NCBI GenBank assembly: GCA_016179875.1
Contig: JACPCH010000119.1
Location: forward strand, 1 to 43,292
Source of the DNA: Candidatus Rokuibacteriota bacterium
GTDB taxonomy: Bacteria > Methylomirabilota > Methylomirabilia > Rokubacteriales > CSP1-6
Direction: 5' to 3'
DNA: 43,292 nt
The translations under genes were made by a program, and so were the position numbers. Positions 28,378 through 37,026 of this stretch are shown here, in pieces (the stretch's first letter is position 1; every line of letters begins with the position of its first letter). The notes beneath the pieces were generated by a model. It worked only from the letters and a program-made list of their open reading frames with translations, ran no database searches and had not been told where the DNA came from.

Positions 28378-29630
28378 TGGCGGCGCGCCTCGAGATCGAG
28401 GGGGGCGTCCGGCTCCGCGGCGAGGTGGCGGTGAGCGCCGCCAAGAACGCCGCGCTCCCGGCGCTGGCGGCGGCGCTCCTCACCTCGGAGCCGGTGCGGC
28501 TCCCGAACGTCCCGGCGCTCGCCGACGTCGAGACCATGGTGCGGCTCCTCGAGACGCTCGGCGCGTCGGTCGGCCGCGCCGGGGATGAGCTCAGCGTGCG
28601 GGTCGAGCGCGTCGTGAGCGACCTCGCGCCGTACGAGCTCGTCTCGACCATGCGCGCCTCCGTGCTCGTGCTCGGGCCCCTGGTCGCGCGGCACGGCACG
28701 GCGCGCGTCGCGCTGCCGGGCGGATGCGCCATCGGCGTGCGCCCGATCGACCAGCACCTCAAGGGCCTGGCCAAGCTCGGCGCGGAGATCGCGATCGAGA
28801 ACGGCTACGTGACGGCGCAGGCGAGCCGGCTCAAGGGCGCCCGGATCACGACCGACCTCGTCACGGTCACCGGCACCGAGAACCTCATGATGGCCGCCGC
28901 GCTGGCCGAGGGCACGACGGTGATCGAGAACGCCGCGTGCGAGCCCGAGGTCGCCGACCTGGCGGCGCTGCTCACCGCGATGGGCGCGCGCGTCCACGGC
29001 GCCGGCACCGCGCGGCTCGAGATCCAGGGCGTGCCCGAGCTCGGCGGCGCGGTGCACCGCGTCGTCCCCGACCGCATCGAGGCGGGCACGCTCATCGTGG
29101 CGGGCGCGATCACCGGCGGCGACGTCACCGTGACCGGGCTCGTCCCCGCCCACGTCGCGGCGGTGCTCGCCACGCTCGACGAGTGCGGCGTGGCCCTCGA
29201 GACGGGGCCCGGCTGGGTGCGGGTGCGCGGGCCGGAGCGCCCGCGGGCGGCGGACGTCACGACGAGCCCGTACCCGGGCTTCCCGACGGACATGCAGGCG
29301 CAGGTGATGACGCTCCTGGGCCTCGCCGACGGCCGGTCGCGCGTGACCGAGACGATCTTCGAGAACCGCTTCATGCACGTCGCGGAGCTGGCGCGCATGG
29401 GCGCCCGCATCGAGACCGACGGGGCGATCGCGATCGTGCGCGGCGTGCCGGGCTACCAGGGGGCGCCGGTCATGGCCTCCGACCTCCGGGCCTCGGCGGC
29501 GCTCGTGCTGGCGGGGCTCGCGGCGGCCGGCGTCACCACGATCTCGCGCGTGTACCACCTCGACCGCGGGTACGAGCGGCTCGAGGCCAAGCTCGCGGCG
29601 CTCGGCGCCCGGATCGAGCGGCGGGCATGA
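28377..29630 (+). CDS. murA: UDP-N-acetylglucosamine 1-carboxyvinyltransferase
   Basis: First committed step of peptidoglycan synthesis: transfers enolpyruvyl from PEP to UDP-GlcNAc in the cytoplasm. 417 residues, the normal length. The catalytic lysine is in [14 protein letters not shown]. The active-site cysteine is C117 in [15 protein letters not shown], so the enzyme has the residue targeted by fosfomycin. [14 protein letters not shown] carries the catalytic aspartate, and [15 protein letters not shown] is conserved. The ATG shares a base with the prmC stop. The hisG start overlaps its stop (ATGA), so cell-wall and histidine genes appear co-transcribed. Confidence 0.96.
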   Translation: MAARLEIEGGVRLRGEVAVSAAKNAALPALAAALLTSEPVRLPNVPALADVETMVRLLETLGASVGRAGDELSVRVERVVSDLAPYELVSTMRASVLVLGPLVARHGTARVALPGGCAIGVRPIDQHLKGLAKLGAEIAIENGYVTAQASRLKGARITTDLVTVTGTENLMMAAALAEGTTVIENAACEPEVADLAALLTAMGARVHGAGTARLEIQGVPELGGAVHRVVPDRIEAGTLIVAGAITGGDVTVTGLVPAHVAAVLATLDECGVALETGPGWVRVRGPERPRAADVTTSPYPGFPTDMQAQVMTLLGLADGRSRVTETIFENRFMHVAELARMGARIETDGAIAIVRGVPGYQGAPVMASDLRASAALVLAGLAAAGVTTISRVYHLDRGYERLEAKLAALGARIERRA

Positions 29631-30271
29631 AGGAGCGCCTGACCCTCGCCCTGCCGAAGGGCCGCCTCCTCGCCGGCGCGCTCGCGCTCCTGCGCGACCT
29701 CGGCGTCGAGGGCGTGGACCAGGACTCCCGCCGGCTGATCTTCACCGACGCCGCGCGCGACCTGCGCCTCCTCTTCCTCAAGCCCGCGGACGTCCCGGCC
29801 TACGTCCTCTACGGCGCGGCCGACCTCGGCATCGTCGGCAAGGACATCCTGCTCGAGCAGGAGCCGGACGTGTACGAGCCGCTGGACCTCGGCTTCGGCG
29901 TCTGCCGGCTGGTCGTCGCCGAGCCGCGCGAGCTGTGGGAGCGCGACGACCCGGCAAAGTGGTCGTGGGTGCGCGTCGCCACCAAGTACCCGCGCCTGGC
30001 CGAGCAGTACTTCACCAACCGCGGCATCCAGGTCGAGATCGTCCGCCTCGACGGCTCGATCGAGCTGGCCCCGCTGGTCGGCCTCGCCGAGCGCATCGTG
30101 GACCTCGTGCAGTCGGGGGAGACGCTGCGGGCGAACGGGCTGGTCGAGGTGGCCGAGATCGCCCGCTCCACCGCGCGGCTGATCGTCAACCGCGCCTCGA
30201 TGAAGACCGAGCACGCGCGCGTCACCGGCCTGATCGAGGAGATGAAGGCCGCCCTCCCGGTGGCGCGGTGA
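29627..30271 (+). CDS. hisG: ATP phosphoribosyltransferase, short form
   Basis: First step of histidine synthesis: joins ATP and PRPP. At 214 residues this is the short HisG type, lacking the C-terminal regulatory domain of the roughly 300-residue form. [29 protein letters not shown], the PRPP-binding region near [23 protein letters not shown] and [11 protein letters not shown] are typical. Short HisG normally works with HisZ, an HisRS-like regulatory subunit. No hisZ lies in this window. The ATG overlaps the murA stop, and its own stop overlaps hisD (GTGA). Confidence 0.94.
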   Translation: MKERLTLALPKGRLLAGALALLRDLGVEGVDQDSRRLIFTDAARDLRLLFLKPADVPAYVLYGAADLGIVGKDILLEQEPDVYEPLDLGFGVCRLVVAEPRELWERDDPAKWSWVRVATKYPRLAEQYFTNRGIQVEIVRLDGSIELAPLVGLAERIVDLVQSGETLRANGLVEVAEIARSTARLIVNRASMKTEHARVTGLIEEMKAALPVAR

Positions 30272-31584
30272 TCCGGACGCTCGACGCGCGCCGGCTCGGG
30301 CTCGACGCGGTGGTGGCTGCCCTGGCCCGCTCGCCGGAGGCGGTGCCGCCCGAGATCCAGGCGGCCGTGGACGACATCGTGCGGGCGGTCCGCGCGCGCG
30401 GCGACGCCGCGGTGCTCGAGTACACGGCGCGCTTCGACGGGTACGCGGCGGCCTCGGTCGCGGCGCTCGCGATCGGGGACGGGGAGTTCGCCGCGGCCCG
30501 GCGCTCGGTCGCGCCCGACGTTGGCGCGGCGCTCGCCTACGCGGCCGAGCGGATCGAGCGCTACCACGCGGCGGCCGCGCCGAAGTCGTGGCGGATGACC
30601 GACGAGCACGGCTCGGTCCTCGGCCAGGAGGTCCGCCCGCTCGACCGGGTCGGCGTCTACGTGCCCGGCGGGCGCGCCGCCTATCCCTCCACCGTGCTCA
30701 TGGCCGCGGTGCCGGCGCGCGTGGCCGGCGTGCGCGAGATCGTGCTGGTGACGCCGCCCGGGCGCGACGGCGGTGTCGAGCCGGCGGTGCTGGCGGCGGC
30801 GCGGATCGCCGGCGTGACCGAGGGCTGGCGCGTGGGCGGGGCGCAGGCGATCGCGGCGCTCGCCTGCGGCACGGCCACGATCCGCCGCGTGGACAAGATC
30901 GTCGGGCCGGGCAACGTCTACGTCGCGCTCGCCAAGGCGCGGGTCTTCGGCGAGGTGGGCATCGACATGATCGCCGGGCCGAGCGAGGTCATCGTGGTGG
31001 CGGACGCCGCCGCGGACCCGGCCTGGGTGGCGGCGGACCTCCTGGCCCAGGCCGAGCACGACCCGATGGCGCGCGCGCTGCTGATCACGGAGTCGCCGGA
31101 GCTGATCCGGCTCGTCGGCGCCGCGCTCGAGAGCCAGCTCGCCGCGCTCCCGCGCCGCGAGATCGCGGGGGCGTCGCTGGCGGCCCACGGCGCGCTGATC
31201 CGCGTGGCGTCGCTCGACGACGCCGTCGAGCTGGCCAACCGGTTCGCGCCCGAGCACCTCGAGCTGATGGTCGCGGTGCCGGCGGCGCTCCTGCCGCGCG
31301 TGCGGCACGCCGGCGCGGTGTTCCTGGGGGCCCACACGCCCGAGGTGGTCGGCGACTACGTCGCGGGCCCGAACCACGTCCTGCCGACGGCCGGCACGGC
31401 GCGGTTCGCCTCGCCGCTCGGCCCCGAGGACTTCGTGAAGCGGTCGAGCGTCATCGAGTACTCGCCGCGCGGGCTCCGGGCCGCGGCGCCGCACCTGGCG
31501 GCGCTCACCCGCGTCGAGGGGCTCCGGGGCCACGGGCGGGCGGCCGAGCTGCGACTCACCGACGAGGGAGGGACGACGGCATGA
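30268..31584 (+). CDS. hisD: Histidinol dehydrogenase
   Basis: Last two steps of histidine synthesis: oxidises histidinol to histidine with NAD+ and Zn2+. 438 residues. Family motifs are YVPGGRAAYPSTVLMAAVPA, KIVGPGNVYVALAKA, GIDMIAGPSEV, AQAEHDPMARA (zinc Gln and His), FAPEHLELM and GDYVAGPNHVLPT. The GTG start overlaps the hisG stop. In many genomes hisC follows, but here hisB starts on the hisD stop codon (ATGA). Confidence 0.96.
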   Translation: MIRTLDARRLGLDAVVAALARSPEAVPPEIQAAVDDIVRAVRARGDAAVLEYTARFDGYAAASVAALAIGDGEFAAARRSVAPDVGAALAYAAERIERYHAAAAPKSWRMTDEHGSVLGQEVRPLDRVGVYVPGGRAAYPSTVLMAAVPARVAGVREIVLVTPPGRDGGVEPAVLAAARIAGVTEGWRVGGAQAIAALACGTATIRRVDKIVGPGNVYVALAKARVFGEVGIDMIAGPSEVIVVADAAADPAWVAADLLAQAEHDPMARALLITESPELIRLVGAALESQLAALPRREIAGASLAAHGALIRVASLDDAVELANRFAPEHLELMVAVPAALLPRVRHAGAVFLGAHTPEVVGDYVAGPNHVLPTAGTARFASPLGPEDFVKRSSVIEYSPRGLRAAAPHLAALTRVEGLRGHGRAAELRLTDEGGTTA

Positions 31585-32186
31585 GCGGACAGCCCGCGGC
31601 GCGGCAGGCGCGAGTCGAGCGCAAGACGAAGGAGACGGACATCGTCCTCCACCTGAACCTCGACGGCGCCGGCGCCTCGAAGATCCAGACGCCGATCCCG
31701 TTCTTCAGCCACATGCTCGAGGCGTGGTCGAAGCACGGGCTCATGGACCTCGCGGTGGAGGCGCAGGGCGACGTGGCGGTGGACCAGCACCACACGGTCG
31801 AGGACGTCGGGATCGTGCTCGGGCAGGCCCTCCGCCAGGCGCTCGGCGACAAGAAGGGGATCGTGCGCTACGGCACCGCGTTCGTCCCGATGGACGAGGC
31901 GCTCGTGTCGGCGTCGGTGGACCTGTCGGGCCGGCCGTTCCTGGTCTTCGGCGTGCCGGTGGCGCGCGCGCGGGTGTCGAACTTCGACCTGGACCTCCTG
32001 CAGGAGTTCTTCCGCGCCTTCGCCTTCAACGCCGAGATGACGCTGCACGTGACGCTGCACTACGGCCACAACCTGCACCACATCACGGAGGCGGTGTTCA
32101 AGGCCGTGGGGCGGGCGCTCGCCGAGGCGACGCGGATCAACCCGCGCATCGCGGGCCTCACGCCGTCCACGAAGGGCACGCTGTGA
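31581..32186 (+). CDS. hisB: Imidazoleglycerol-phosphate dehydratase
   Basis: Dehydrates imidazole-glycerol phosphate to imidazole-acetol phosphate, using manganese. 201 residues, so it is the single-function dehydratase without the N-terminal histidinol-phosphatase of E. coli HisB. PFFSHMLEAWSKHG, VDQHHTVEDVGIVLG, and HYGHNLHHITEAVFKA hold the metal-binding histidines. GAGGGAGGGA at 31564-31573 gives a good ribosome binding site for ATG 31581. The histidinol-phosphatase activity must come from another gene. Confidence 0.95.
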   Translation: MSGQPAARQARVERKTKETDIVLHLNLDGAGASKIQTPIPFFSHMLEAWSKHGLMDLAVEAQGDVAVDQHHTVEDVGIVLGQALRQALGDKKGIVRYGTAFVPMDEALVSASVDLSGRPFLVFGVPVARARVSNFDLDLLQEFFRAFAFNAEMTLHVTLHYGHNLHHITEAVFKAVGRALAEATRINPRIAGLTPSTKGTL

Positions 32187-32190
32187 GCTC

Positions 32191-32805
32191 ATGATCGCGG
32201 TGATCGACTACGGCCGCGGCAACCTCGGCTCGGTCGAGAAGGCGTTCGGCCGCGTCGGCATTCCCGCGGCGGTCACCCAGGACCCGCGGGCGGTGGACGA
32301 GGCCGACGCCGTCGTCCTGCCCGGCGACGGCGCCTTCCACGACGCCATGGCGAACCTCGACCGGCTCGGGCTCCTGCCGGCGCTCCGGCGCGCGCTCGAC
32401 GGGAGCCGGCCGTTCCTCGGCATCTGCCTCGGCTACCAGCTGCTGTTCTCGGCGAGCGAGGAGTTCGGCGACGGGCGGGGGCTCGACGTGATCCCGGGCG
32501 TCGTGCGGCGGTTTCCCCCCGGCCGGAAGGTGCCGCACATGGGCTGGAACGGCGTCGAGCACGCGGGCGACCTCACCCTGTTCGAGGGCATCCCGTCGGG
32601 GGCGCACTTCTACTTCGTCCACTCGTACTATCCGGAGCCCGCGACGCCGGTCAAGAGCGGATGGTGCGAGTACGGCGTCCGGTTCGCCGCGGCGATCGAG
32701 CGGGGACGGATCCACGCCACCCAGTTCCACCCCGAGAAGAGCCAGCGCTGGGGGCTGCGCCTGCTCGAGAACTTCGCGGCGGTCGTGAAGGGCGCCGCGC
32801 GGTGA
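32191..32805 (+). CDS. hisH: Imidazole glycerol phosphate synthase, glutaminase subunit
   Basis: Class I glutamine amidotransferase that supplies ammonia to HisF. 204 residues. [19 protein letters not shown] starts the protein. The oxyanion and nucleophile segment is [11 protein letters not shown], with the catalytic cysteine. [10 protein letters not shown] follows, and the His-Glu pair is in [13 protein letters not shown] at 32191 lies four bases after hisB. Its stop overlaps hisA (GTGA). Confidence 0.96.
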   Translation: MIAVIDYGRGNLGSVEKAFGRVGIPAAVTQDPRAVDEADAVVLPGDGAFHDAMANLDRLGLLPALRRALDGSRPFLGICLGYQLLFSASEEFGDGRGLDVIPGVVRRFPPGRKVPHMGWNGVEHAGDLTLFEGIPSGAHFYFVHSYYPEPATPVKSGWCEYGVRFAAAIERGRIHATQFHPEKSQRWGLRLLENFAAVVKGAAR

Positions 32806-33584
32806 TCGTGATCCCCGCCGTGGACCTGCGCGGGGGGCGCTGCGTGCGCCTCGTCGAGGGGCGCGCCGACCGCGAGACCGTGTTCTCCGACGACCCGGTC
32901 GCCATGGCCGTGCGCTGGGCGGCGCTCGGCGCCGAGCGCCTGCACGTGGTGGACCTCGACGGCGCGTTCGCCGGCGAGCCGCGCCAGACCGCGCTCGTCG
33001 CCGCGATCGCGCGGGCCGTGGCGCCGGTGCCCGTCGAGGCGGGCGGGGGACTGCGGAGCCTCGAGGCGGTCGCCGACGTGCTCGCCGCCGGCGCGCGCTG
33101 GGCCGTCCTGGGCACGCGCGCGGCGCTCGACGGCGGCTTCCTCGCCGACGCCTGCCGGGCGCACGGCGAGCGGATCATCGTCGCCGTGGACGCGCGCGGG
33201 GACCGGGTCGCGGTGCGCGGCTGGACCGGCGTGACCGACCAGATGGTGGTGGACGTGGCCCGGCGGGCGCGCGAGGCCGGCGCCGGCGCGCTCCTCTACA
33301 CCGACGTGAGCCGCGACGGCACCGAGCTCGGGCCGAACGTGGAGGCCACGGCCGCGCTGGCCCGCGCGGTGCCGCTGCCGGTCCTGGCTTCGGGCGGCGT
33401 CGGGCGGCTCGAGGACCTGGCGCGGCTCGCCGCCGTCCCGGGCGTCGCCGGCTGCATCGTCGGGCGCGCGCTGTACACGGGCGCTCTGGACCTGCGCGAC
33501 GCGCTGGCCGAGCTGGCCCACGCGCCCGTGGCGGGCCACCCCCGGAGCGAGCCGGGCACGCGGACTCCGCGACCATCATGCTGA
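32802..33584 (+). CDS. hisA: Phosphoribosylformimino-5-aminoimidazole carboxamide ribotide isomerase
   Basis: TIM-barrel isomerase of histidine synthesis, 260 residues. [15 protein letters not shown] carries the first catalytic aspartate, followed by [19 protein letters not shown] and [14 protein letters not shown] with the second aspartate. [11 protein letters not shown] is the C-terminal phosphate site. The GTG at 32802 overlaps the hisH stop. The last about 20 residues (after ALAELAHAP) extend beyond the usual end of HisA and run seven bases into hisF. Confidence 0.95.
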   Translation: MIVIPAVDLRGGRCVRLVEGRADRETVFSDDPVAMAVRWAALGAERLHVVDLDGAFAGEPRQTALVAAIARAVAPVPVEAGGGLRSLEAVADVLAAGARWAVLGTRAALDGGFLADACRAHGERIIVAVDARGDRVAVRGWTGVTDQMVVDVARRAREAGAGALLYTDVSRDGTELGPNVEATAALARAVPLPVLASGGVGRLEDLARLAAVPGVAGCIVGRALYTGALDLRDALAELAHAPVAGHPRSEPGTRTPRPSC

Positions 33585-34345
33585 CCAAGCGGATCATCCC
33601 CTGCCTCGACGTCAAGGACGGCCGCGTCGTCAAGGGCGTGCGCTTCGTGGACCTGCGCGACGCGGGCGACCCCGTCGAGGCCGCCCTCGCCTACGACGCG
33701 CAGGGCGCCGACGAGCTCGTGTTCCTCGACATCACGGCCTCGCACGAGGGCCGTGAGACCATGCTCGACGTGGTCCGCCGGACGGCCGAGGGCATCTACA
33801 TGCCGCTCACCGTCGGCGGCGGGATCCGCTCGATCGAGGACGTGCGGCGCCTGCTGCGCGCGGGCGCCGACAAGGTCTCGCTCAACACGGCGGCGCTCGA
33901 GCGGCCGGCGCTGATCCGCGAGGCGGCCGAGCGCTTCGGGAGCCAGTGCATCGTGGTGGCCATCGACGCGCGCCGCGCGCCGGGCGGCGCGGGCTGGGGC
34001 GTGTACACCCACGGCGGCCGGCGTCCGACCGGGCGCGACGCCCTCGAGTGGGCGCGCGAGGCGGTGGAGCTCGGCGCGGGCGAAATACTGCTGACGAGCA
34101 TGGACCGCGACGGCACCAAGGACGGCTACGACCTCGAGCTGACCCGCGCCGTCGCCGAGGGCGTCACGGTGCCGGTGATCGCCTCGGGCGGGGCCGGCTC
34201 GCTCGAGCACCTCTGGGAGGGGCTCAGCGAGGGGCGCGCCGACGCGGTGCTGGCGGCCTCCATCTTCCACTTCGGCATCCACACGATCGCGGAGGCGAAG
34301 GCCTACCTGCGCGCGCGCGGCGTCGTCGTCCGGAGCGAGCCGTGA
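33578..34345 (+). CDS. hisF: Imidazole glycerol phosphate synthase, cyclase subunit
   Basis: TIM-barrel partner of HisH that forms imidazole-glycerol phosphate and AICAR. 255 residues. [20 protein letters not shown] holds the first catalytic aspartate, then [34 protein letters not shown], and [15 protein letters not shown] with the second aspartate. [14 protein letters not shown] closes the phosphate site. It overlaps hisA by seven bases and hisIE by four (GTGA). Confidence 0.97.
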   Translation: MLTKRIIPCLDVKDGRVVKGVRFVDLRDAGDPVEAALAYDAQGADELVFLDITASHEGRETMLDVVRRTAEGIYMPLTVGGGIRSIEDVRRLLRAGADKVSLNTAALERPALIREAAERFGSQCIVVAIDARRAPGGAGWGVYTHGGRRPTGRDALEWAREAVELGAGEILLTSMDRDGTKDGYDLELTRAVAEGVTVPVIASGGAGSLEHLWEGLSEGRADAVLAASIFHFGIHTIAEAKAYLRARGVVVRSEP

Positions 34346-34992
34346 CGCTCGACGCGCTCCGCTTCGACGCCCAGGGGCTGATCCCCGCGGTCGTCCAGGA
34401 GGCCGACACCGGCGAGCTCCTGATGGTGGCCTGGATGGACCGCGCCGCCGTCGAGGCGACGCTGGCGACCGGCGTGACCCACTTCTGGTCGCGCTCGCGC
34501 GGCGCGCCGTGGCGCAAGGGCGAGACCTCGGGCCACACGCAGCACGTGCAGGCCGTCTACGCCGACTGCGACGGCGACACGCTCCTCGTGCTCGTCCACC
34601 AGGAGGGCGTGGCCTGCCACACCGGCTCGCGCACGTGCTTCTTCACCGCGCTCACGGCGGACGCGACGCCGGGCGGTCCCCTCGCGCCGGCCCACATGCT
34701 CGAGCGGCTCGAGCGGACGATCCAGGCCCGCAGGACGGACGCGCCGAGCGGCTCCTACGTGGCGAAGCTCCTCGCGGCGGGCGAGGGCGACATCTGCCGC
34801 AAGATCGGGGAGGAGGCGACCGAGGTCATCACCGCGGCCCTCGCCGGCGAGGGCGACCGCCGCCTGGTCGAGGAGGTCGCCGACCTCTGGTTCCACACGC
34901 TGGTGCTGCTGGGCGCGCGCGGGATCCCCCTGCGCGAGGTGCTGAAGGAGCTGGCCCGGCGCCACGCCCGGCGCGCCGCGCCGGGCGCCTGA
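34342..34992 (+). CDS. hisI: Bifunctional phosphoribosyl-AMP cyclohydrolase / phosphoribosyl-ATP pyrophosphatase
   Basis: Steps two and three of histidine synthesis in one 216-residue HisIE fusion. The N-terminal cyclohydrolase has [34 protein letters not shown] and the metal ligands in DCDGD and [13 protein letters not shown]. The C-terminal pyrophosphatase has [16 protein letters not shown] and [16 protein letters not shown]. The GTG start overlaps hisF. It ends the his operon. The next gene begins eight bases later. Confidence 0.95.
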   Translation: MTLDALRFDAQGLIPAVVQEADTGELLMVAWMDRAAVEATLATGVTHFWSRSRGAPWRKGETSGHTQHVQAVYADCDGDTLLVLVHQEGVACHTGSRTCFFTALTADATPGGPLAPAHMLERLERTIQARRTDAPSGSYVAKLLAAGEGDICRKIGEEATEVITAALAGEGDRRLVEEVADLWFHTLVLLGARGIPLREVLKELARRHARRAAPGA

Positions 34993-35000
34993 CGCCCCGC

Positions 35001-35507
35001 GTGCCTCCGCGCGTCGTGGCGGTCGTGGGGATGGTGGTCGCCGCGCTGGCCGGCTGCGCCGGCGCGCGGATCGAGGCGGGCGTGTTCCACTCGGACAAGG
35101 GCTACCGCGTGACGCTCCCCGGCGCGGGCTGGACGGTGGACGGCGACGGCGCCGCCGACCTCGTGCTGCGGCGCTCCGCGGGGCCCGCGGCCATCCTGGC
35201 CCATGCGGAGTGCGGGCGCGCCGGCGGGCGCACCCTCGACGTGCTGGCGCGGCACCTGCTGCTCGGGGTGCGCGACCGCATCACCCTCGAGCGCGGCGCG
35301 GCGTCGGTCGGGGGCCGGCCGGCCCTGCGCGCCGTCCTCGACGGGCGCGTCGGGCCCGGCGACGCGGCGACGCGCATCGAGACGTACGTGGTGAAGGACG
35401 GGCGGTGCGTGTACGACCTCGTGTACGTCGCGCCGCCGGCGGCCTTCGAGACGGGGCGGGGCGACTTCCGCCGCCTGGTGGAGAGCTTCGCGACGGAGTC
35501 GCGGTGA
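35001..35507 (+). CDS. Small lipoprotein upstream of mlaEFD
   Basis: 168 residues. The N-terminus is hydrophobic and ends in a lipobox (AALAGC, C19), so it should be lipid-anchored. The mature part begins GYRVTLPGAGWTVDGD, loosely like PsbP/LpqN-type lipoproteins of mixed beta structure, and carries two further cysteines (HAEC and GRC) that could form a disulfide. I do not recognise a named family. GTG 35001 is the earliest plausible start, and ATG 35031 would leave too short a signal. Its stop shares a base with mlaE, so it probably acts with that transporter. Confidence 0.75.
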   Translation: MPPRVVAVVGMVVAALAGCAGARIEAGVFHSDKGYRVTLPGAGWTVDGDGAADLVLRRSAGPAAILAHAECGRAGGRTLDVLARHLLLGVRDRITLERGAASVGGRPALRAVLDGRVGPGDAATRIETYVVKDGRCVYDLVYVAPPAAFETGRGDFRRLVESFATESR

Positions 35508-36268
35508 TGGACGCGTACTGGCGGCGCACGGCGATCTGGTACGGGGGCGTCGGCCTGCTCACGGGCCGCGTGGCGCGGAGCCTCGCGCTCCCGCCGAAGT
35601 ACTTCCGGCTCGTCGTCCACGAGGTCGAGGCGATGGGCGTGCAGTCGCTCGGCGTGGCGCTGGTGGCGGCCGTCTTCACCGGCATGGTCTTCACGATCCA
35701 GAGCGCCGTGAACATGGCCCGGTTCGGCGCCGAGAGCTACGTGGGGCCGGTCGCGGCGCTCGCCATCCTGCGCGAGCTCGGTCCGGTGCTCACCGCGATC
35801 CTCGTCGGCGGCAAGGTGGCCTCCGGCATCACCGCGGAGCTCGGCTCGATGAAGGTGACCGAGCAGATCGACGCGCTCCGGACGCTCGGCGTGAACTACA
35901 TCAAGCGGCTGGTGGTGCCGCGCGTGCTGGCCGCGCTGGTGGTCTTTCCGCTGCTGACGGTGCTCGCCGACGCGGTCGGTGTGCTCGGCGGCATGGTGAT
36001 CATGTACGCGGAGCGCGGCGCCGACATGTGGGCGTACTGGAACACGACGACGTACTGGGTGGTGCCCAAGGACTTCCTGACGGGAGTCGGCAAGTCGGTG
36101 TTCTTCGGCGCGATCGTGACGCTGATCGGGTGTCACAACGGCCTCGGCACCGAGGGCGGGACCGAGGGTCTCGGCCGGGCGACGACGGCGACGGTCGTCC
36201 AGGTGACCATGGCGGTCATCGTCTCGGACTTCTTTCTGACCAAGCTGTTCCTGACCCTGTTCTACTGA
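35507..36268 (+). CDS. mlaE: MlaE-type phospholipid ABC transporter permease
   Basis: Inner-membrane permease of the Mla/Mce lipid transport system, which moves phospholipids between the inner and outer membranes. 253 residues. Family segments are VALVAAVFTGMVFTIQSA, LRELGPVLTAILVGGKVASG, ITAELGSMKVTEQIDALRTL and PRVLAALVVFPLLTVLAD. The C-terminal GRATTATVVQ and SDFFLTKLF are also typical. ATG at 35507 overlaps the lipoprotein stop, and GTG 35504 is an in-frame alternative. mlaF follows after seven bases. Confidence 0.95.
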   Translation: MDAYWRRTAIWYGGVGLLTGRVARSLALPPKYFRLVVHEVEAMGVQSLGVALVAAVFTGMVFTIQSAVNMARFGAESYVGPVAALAILRELGPVLTAILVGGKVASGITAELGSMKVTEQIDALRTLGVNYIKRLVVPRVLAALVVFPLLTVLADAVGVLGGMVIMYAERGADMWAYWNTTTYWVVPKDFLTGVGKSVFFGAIVTLIGCHNGLGTEGGTEGLGRATTATVVQVTMAVIVSDFFLTKLFLTLFY

Positions 36269-36275
36269 GGGAGCG

Positions 36276-37022
36276 GTGGTGGAGCCGGTCATCGAGGTCG
36301 TGGAGGTGTGGAAGAGCTTCGACACCGTCCAGGTGCTCCGGGGCGTGTCGTTCGCGCTCGTGCGCGGCGAGACGCTGGTGGTGATGGGCGGGAGCGGCTC
36401 GGGCAAGACCGTGCTGCTGCGCCTCGTCGCCGGCCTCATCCGGCCCGACGCGGGGCAGATCCGGGCGTTCGACCGCCGCATCGAGCACCTCTCGGAGGAG
36501 CAGCTCCTGCCGATCCGCCGGCGGATGGGCTACGTGTTCCAGGGCGCCGCGCTCTTCGACTCGCTCAGCGTGCGCGAGAACGTGGCCTACCCGCTGCGCG
36601 AGAACTCGAGCCTGCCCGAGCGGGAGATCGAGGCGCGCGTCGTGACGAACCTCGGGCTCGTCGGGCTGGGGCCCGAGGTGCTCGGGCTCCTGCCGGCCGC
36701 GCTCTCGGGCGGGATGCGCAAGCGGGTGGGGATCGCCCGGGCCCTCTCCGCCGAGCCCGAGGTGCTGCTGTTCGACGAGCCGACGGCCGGCCTCGACCCG
36801 ACGAACTCGAAGCTGGTGGCCGGGCTGATCAGCGAGCTGCACGGCGGTGGCGTCTGCGACACCGCGATCGTCGTCACTCACGACCTCGAGCTCGCCAAGA
36901 CGGTCGCCGACCGGGTGGCGGTCCTGATCGACGGCCGGTTCGACGCCGTCGGCCCGGTCGCCGAGGTGCTCGGCTCGGACAACCTGGCGGTCCAGGCCTT
37001 CCTGGCCGGCGAGGCGAGGTGA
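36276..37022 (+). CDS. mlaF: MlaF-type phospholipid ABC transporter ATPase
   Basis: ATPase that powers the MlaE permease, 248 residues. Walker A GGSGSGKT is at 38-45, YVFQGAALFDSLSVRENVAY is the Q-loop region typical of MlaF, the signature is LSGGMRKRVGIARAL, Walker B is VLLFDEPTAGLDP and the switch histidine is in VTHDLELA. GTG 36276 or GTG 36279 could start it, after AGGGAG near the mlaE stop. mlaD begins four bases after its stop. Confidence 0.95.
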   Translation: MVEPVIEVVEVWKSFDTVQVLRGVSFALVRGETLVVMGGSGSGKTVLLRLVAGLIRPDAGQIRAFDRRIEHLSEEQLLPIRRRMGYVFQGAALFDSLSVRENVAYPLRENSSLPEREIEARVVTNLGLVGLGPEVLGLLPAALSGGMRKRVGIARALSAEPEVLLFDEPTAGLDPTNSKLVAGLISELHGGGVCDTAIVVTHDLELAKTVADRVAVLIDGRFDAVGPVAEVLGSDNLAVQAFLAGEAR

Positions 37023-37026
37023 CCGG

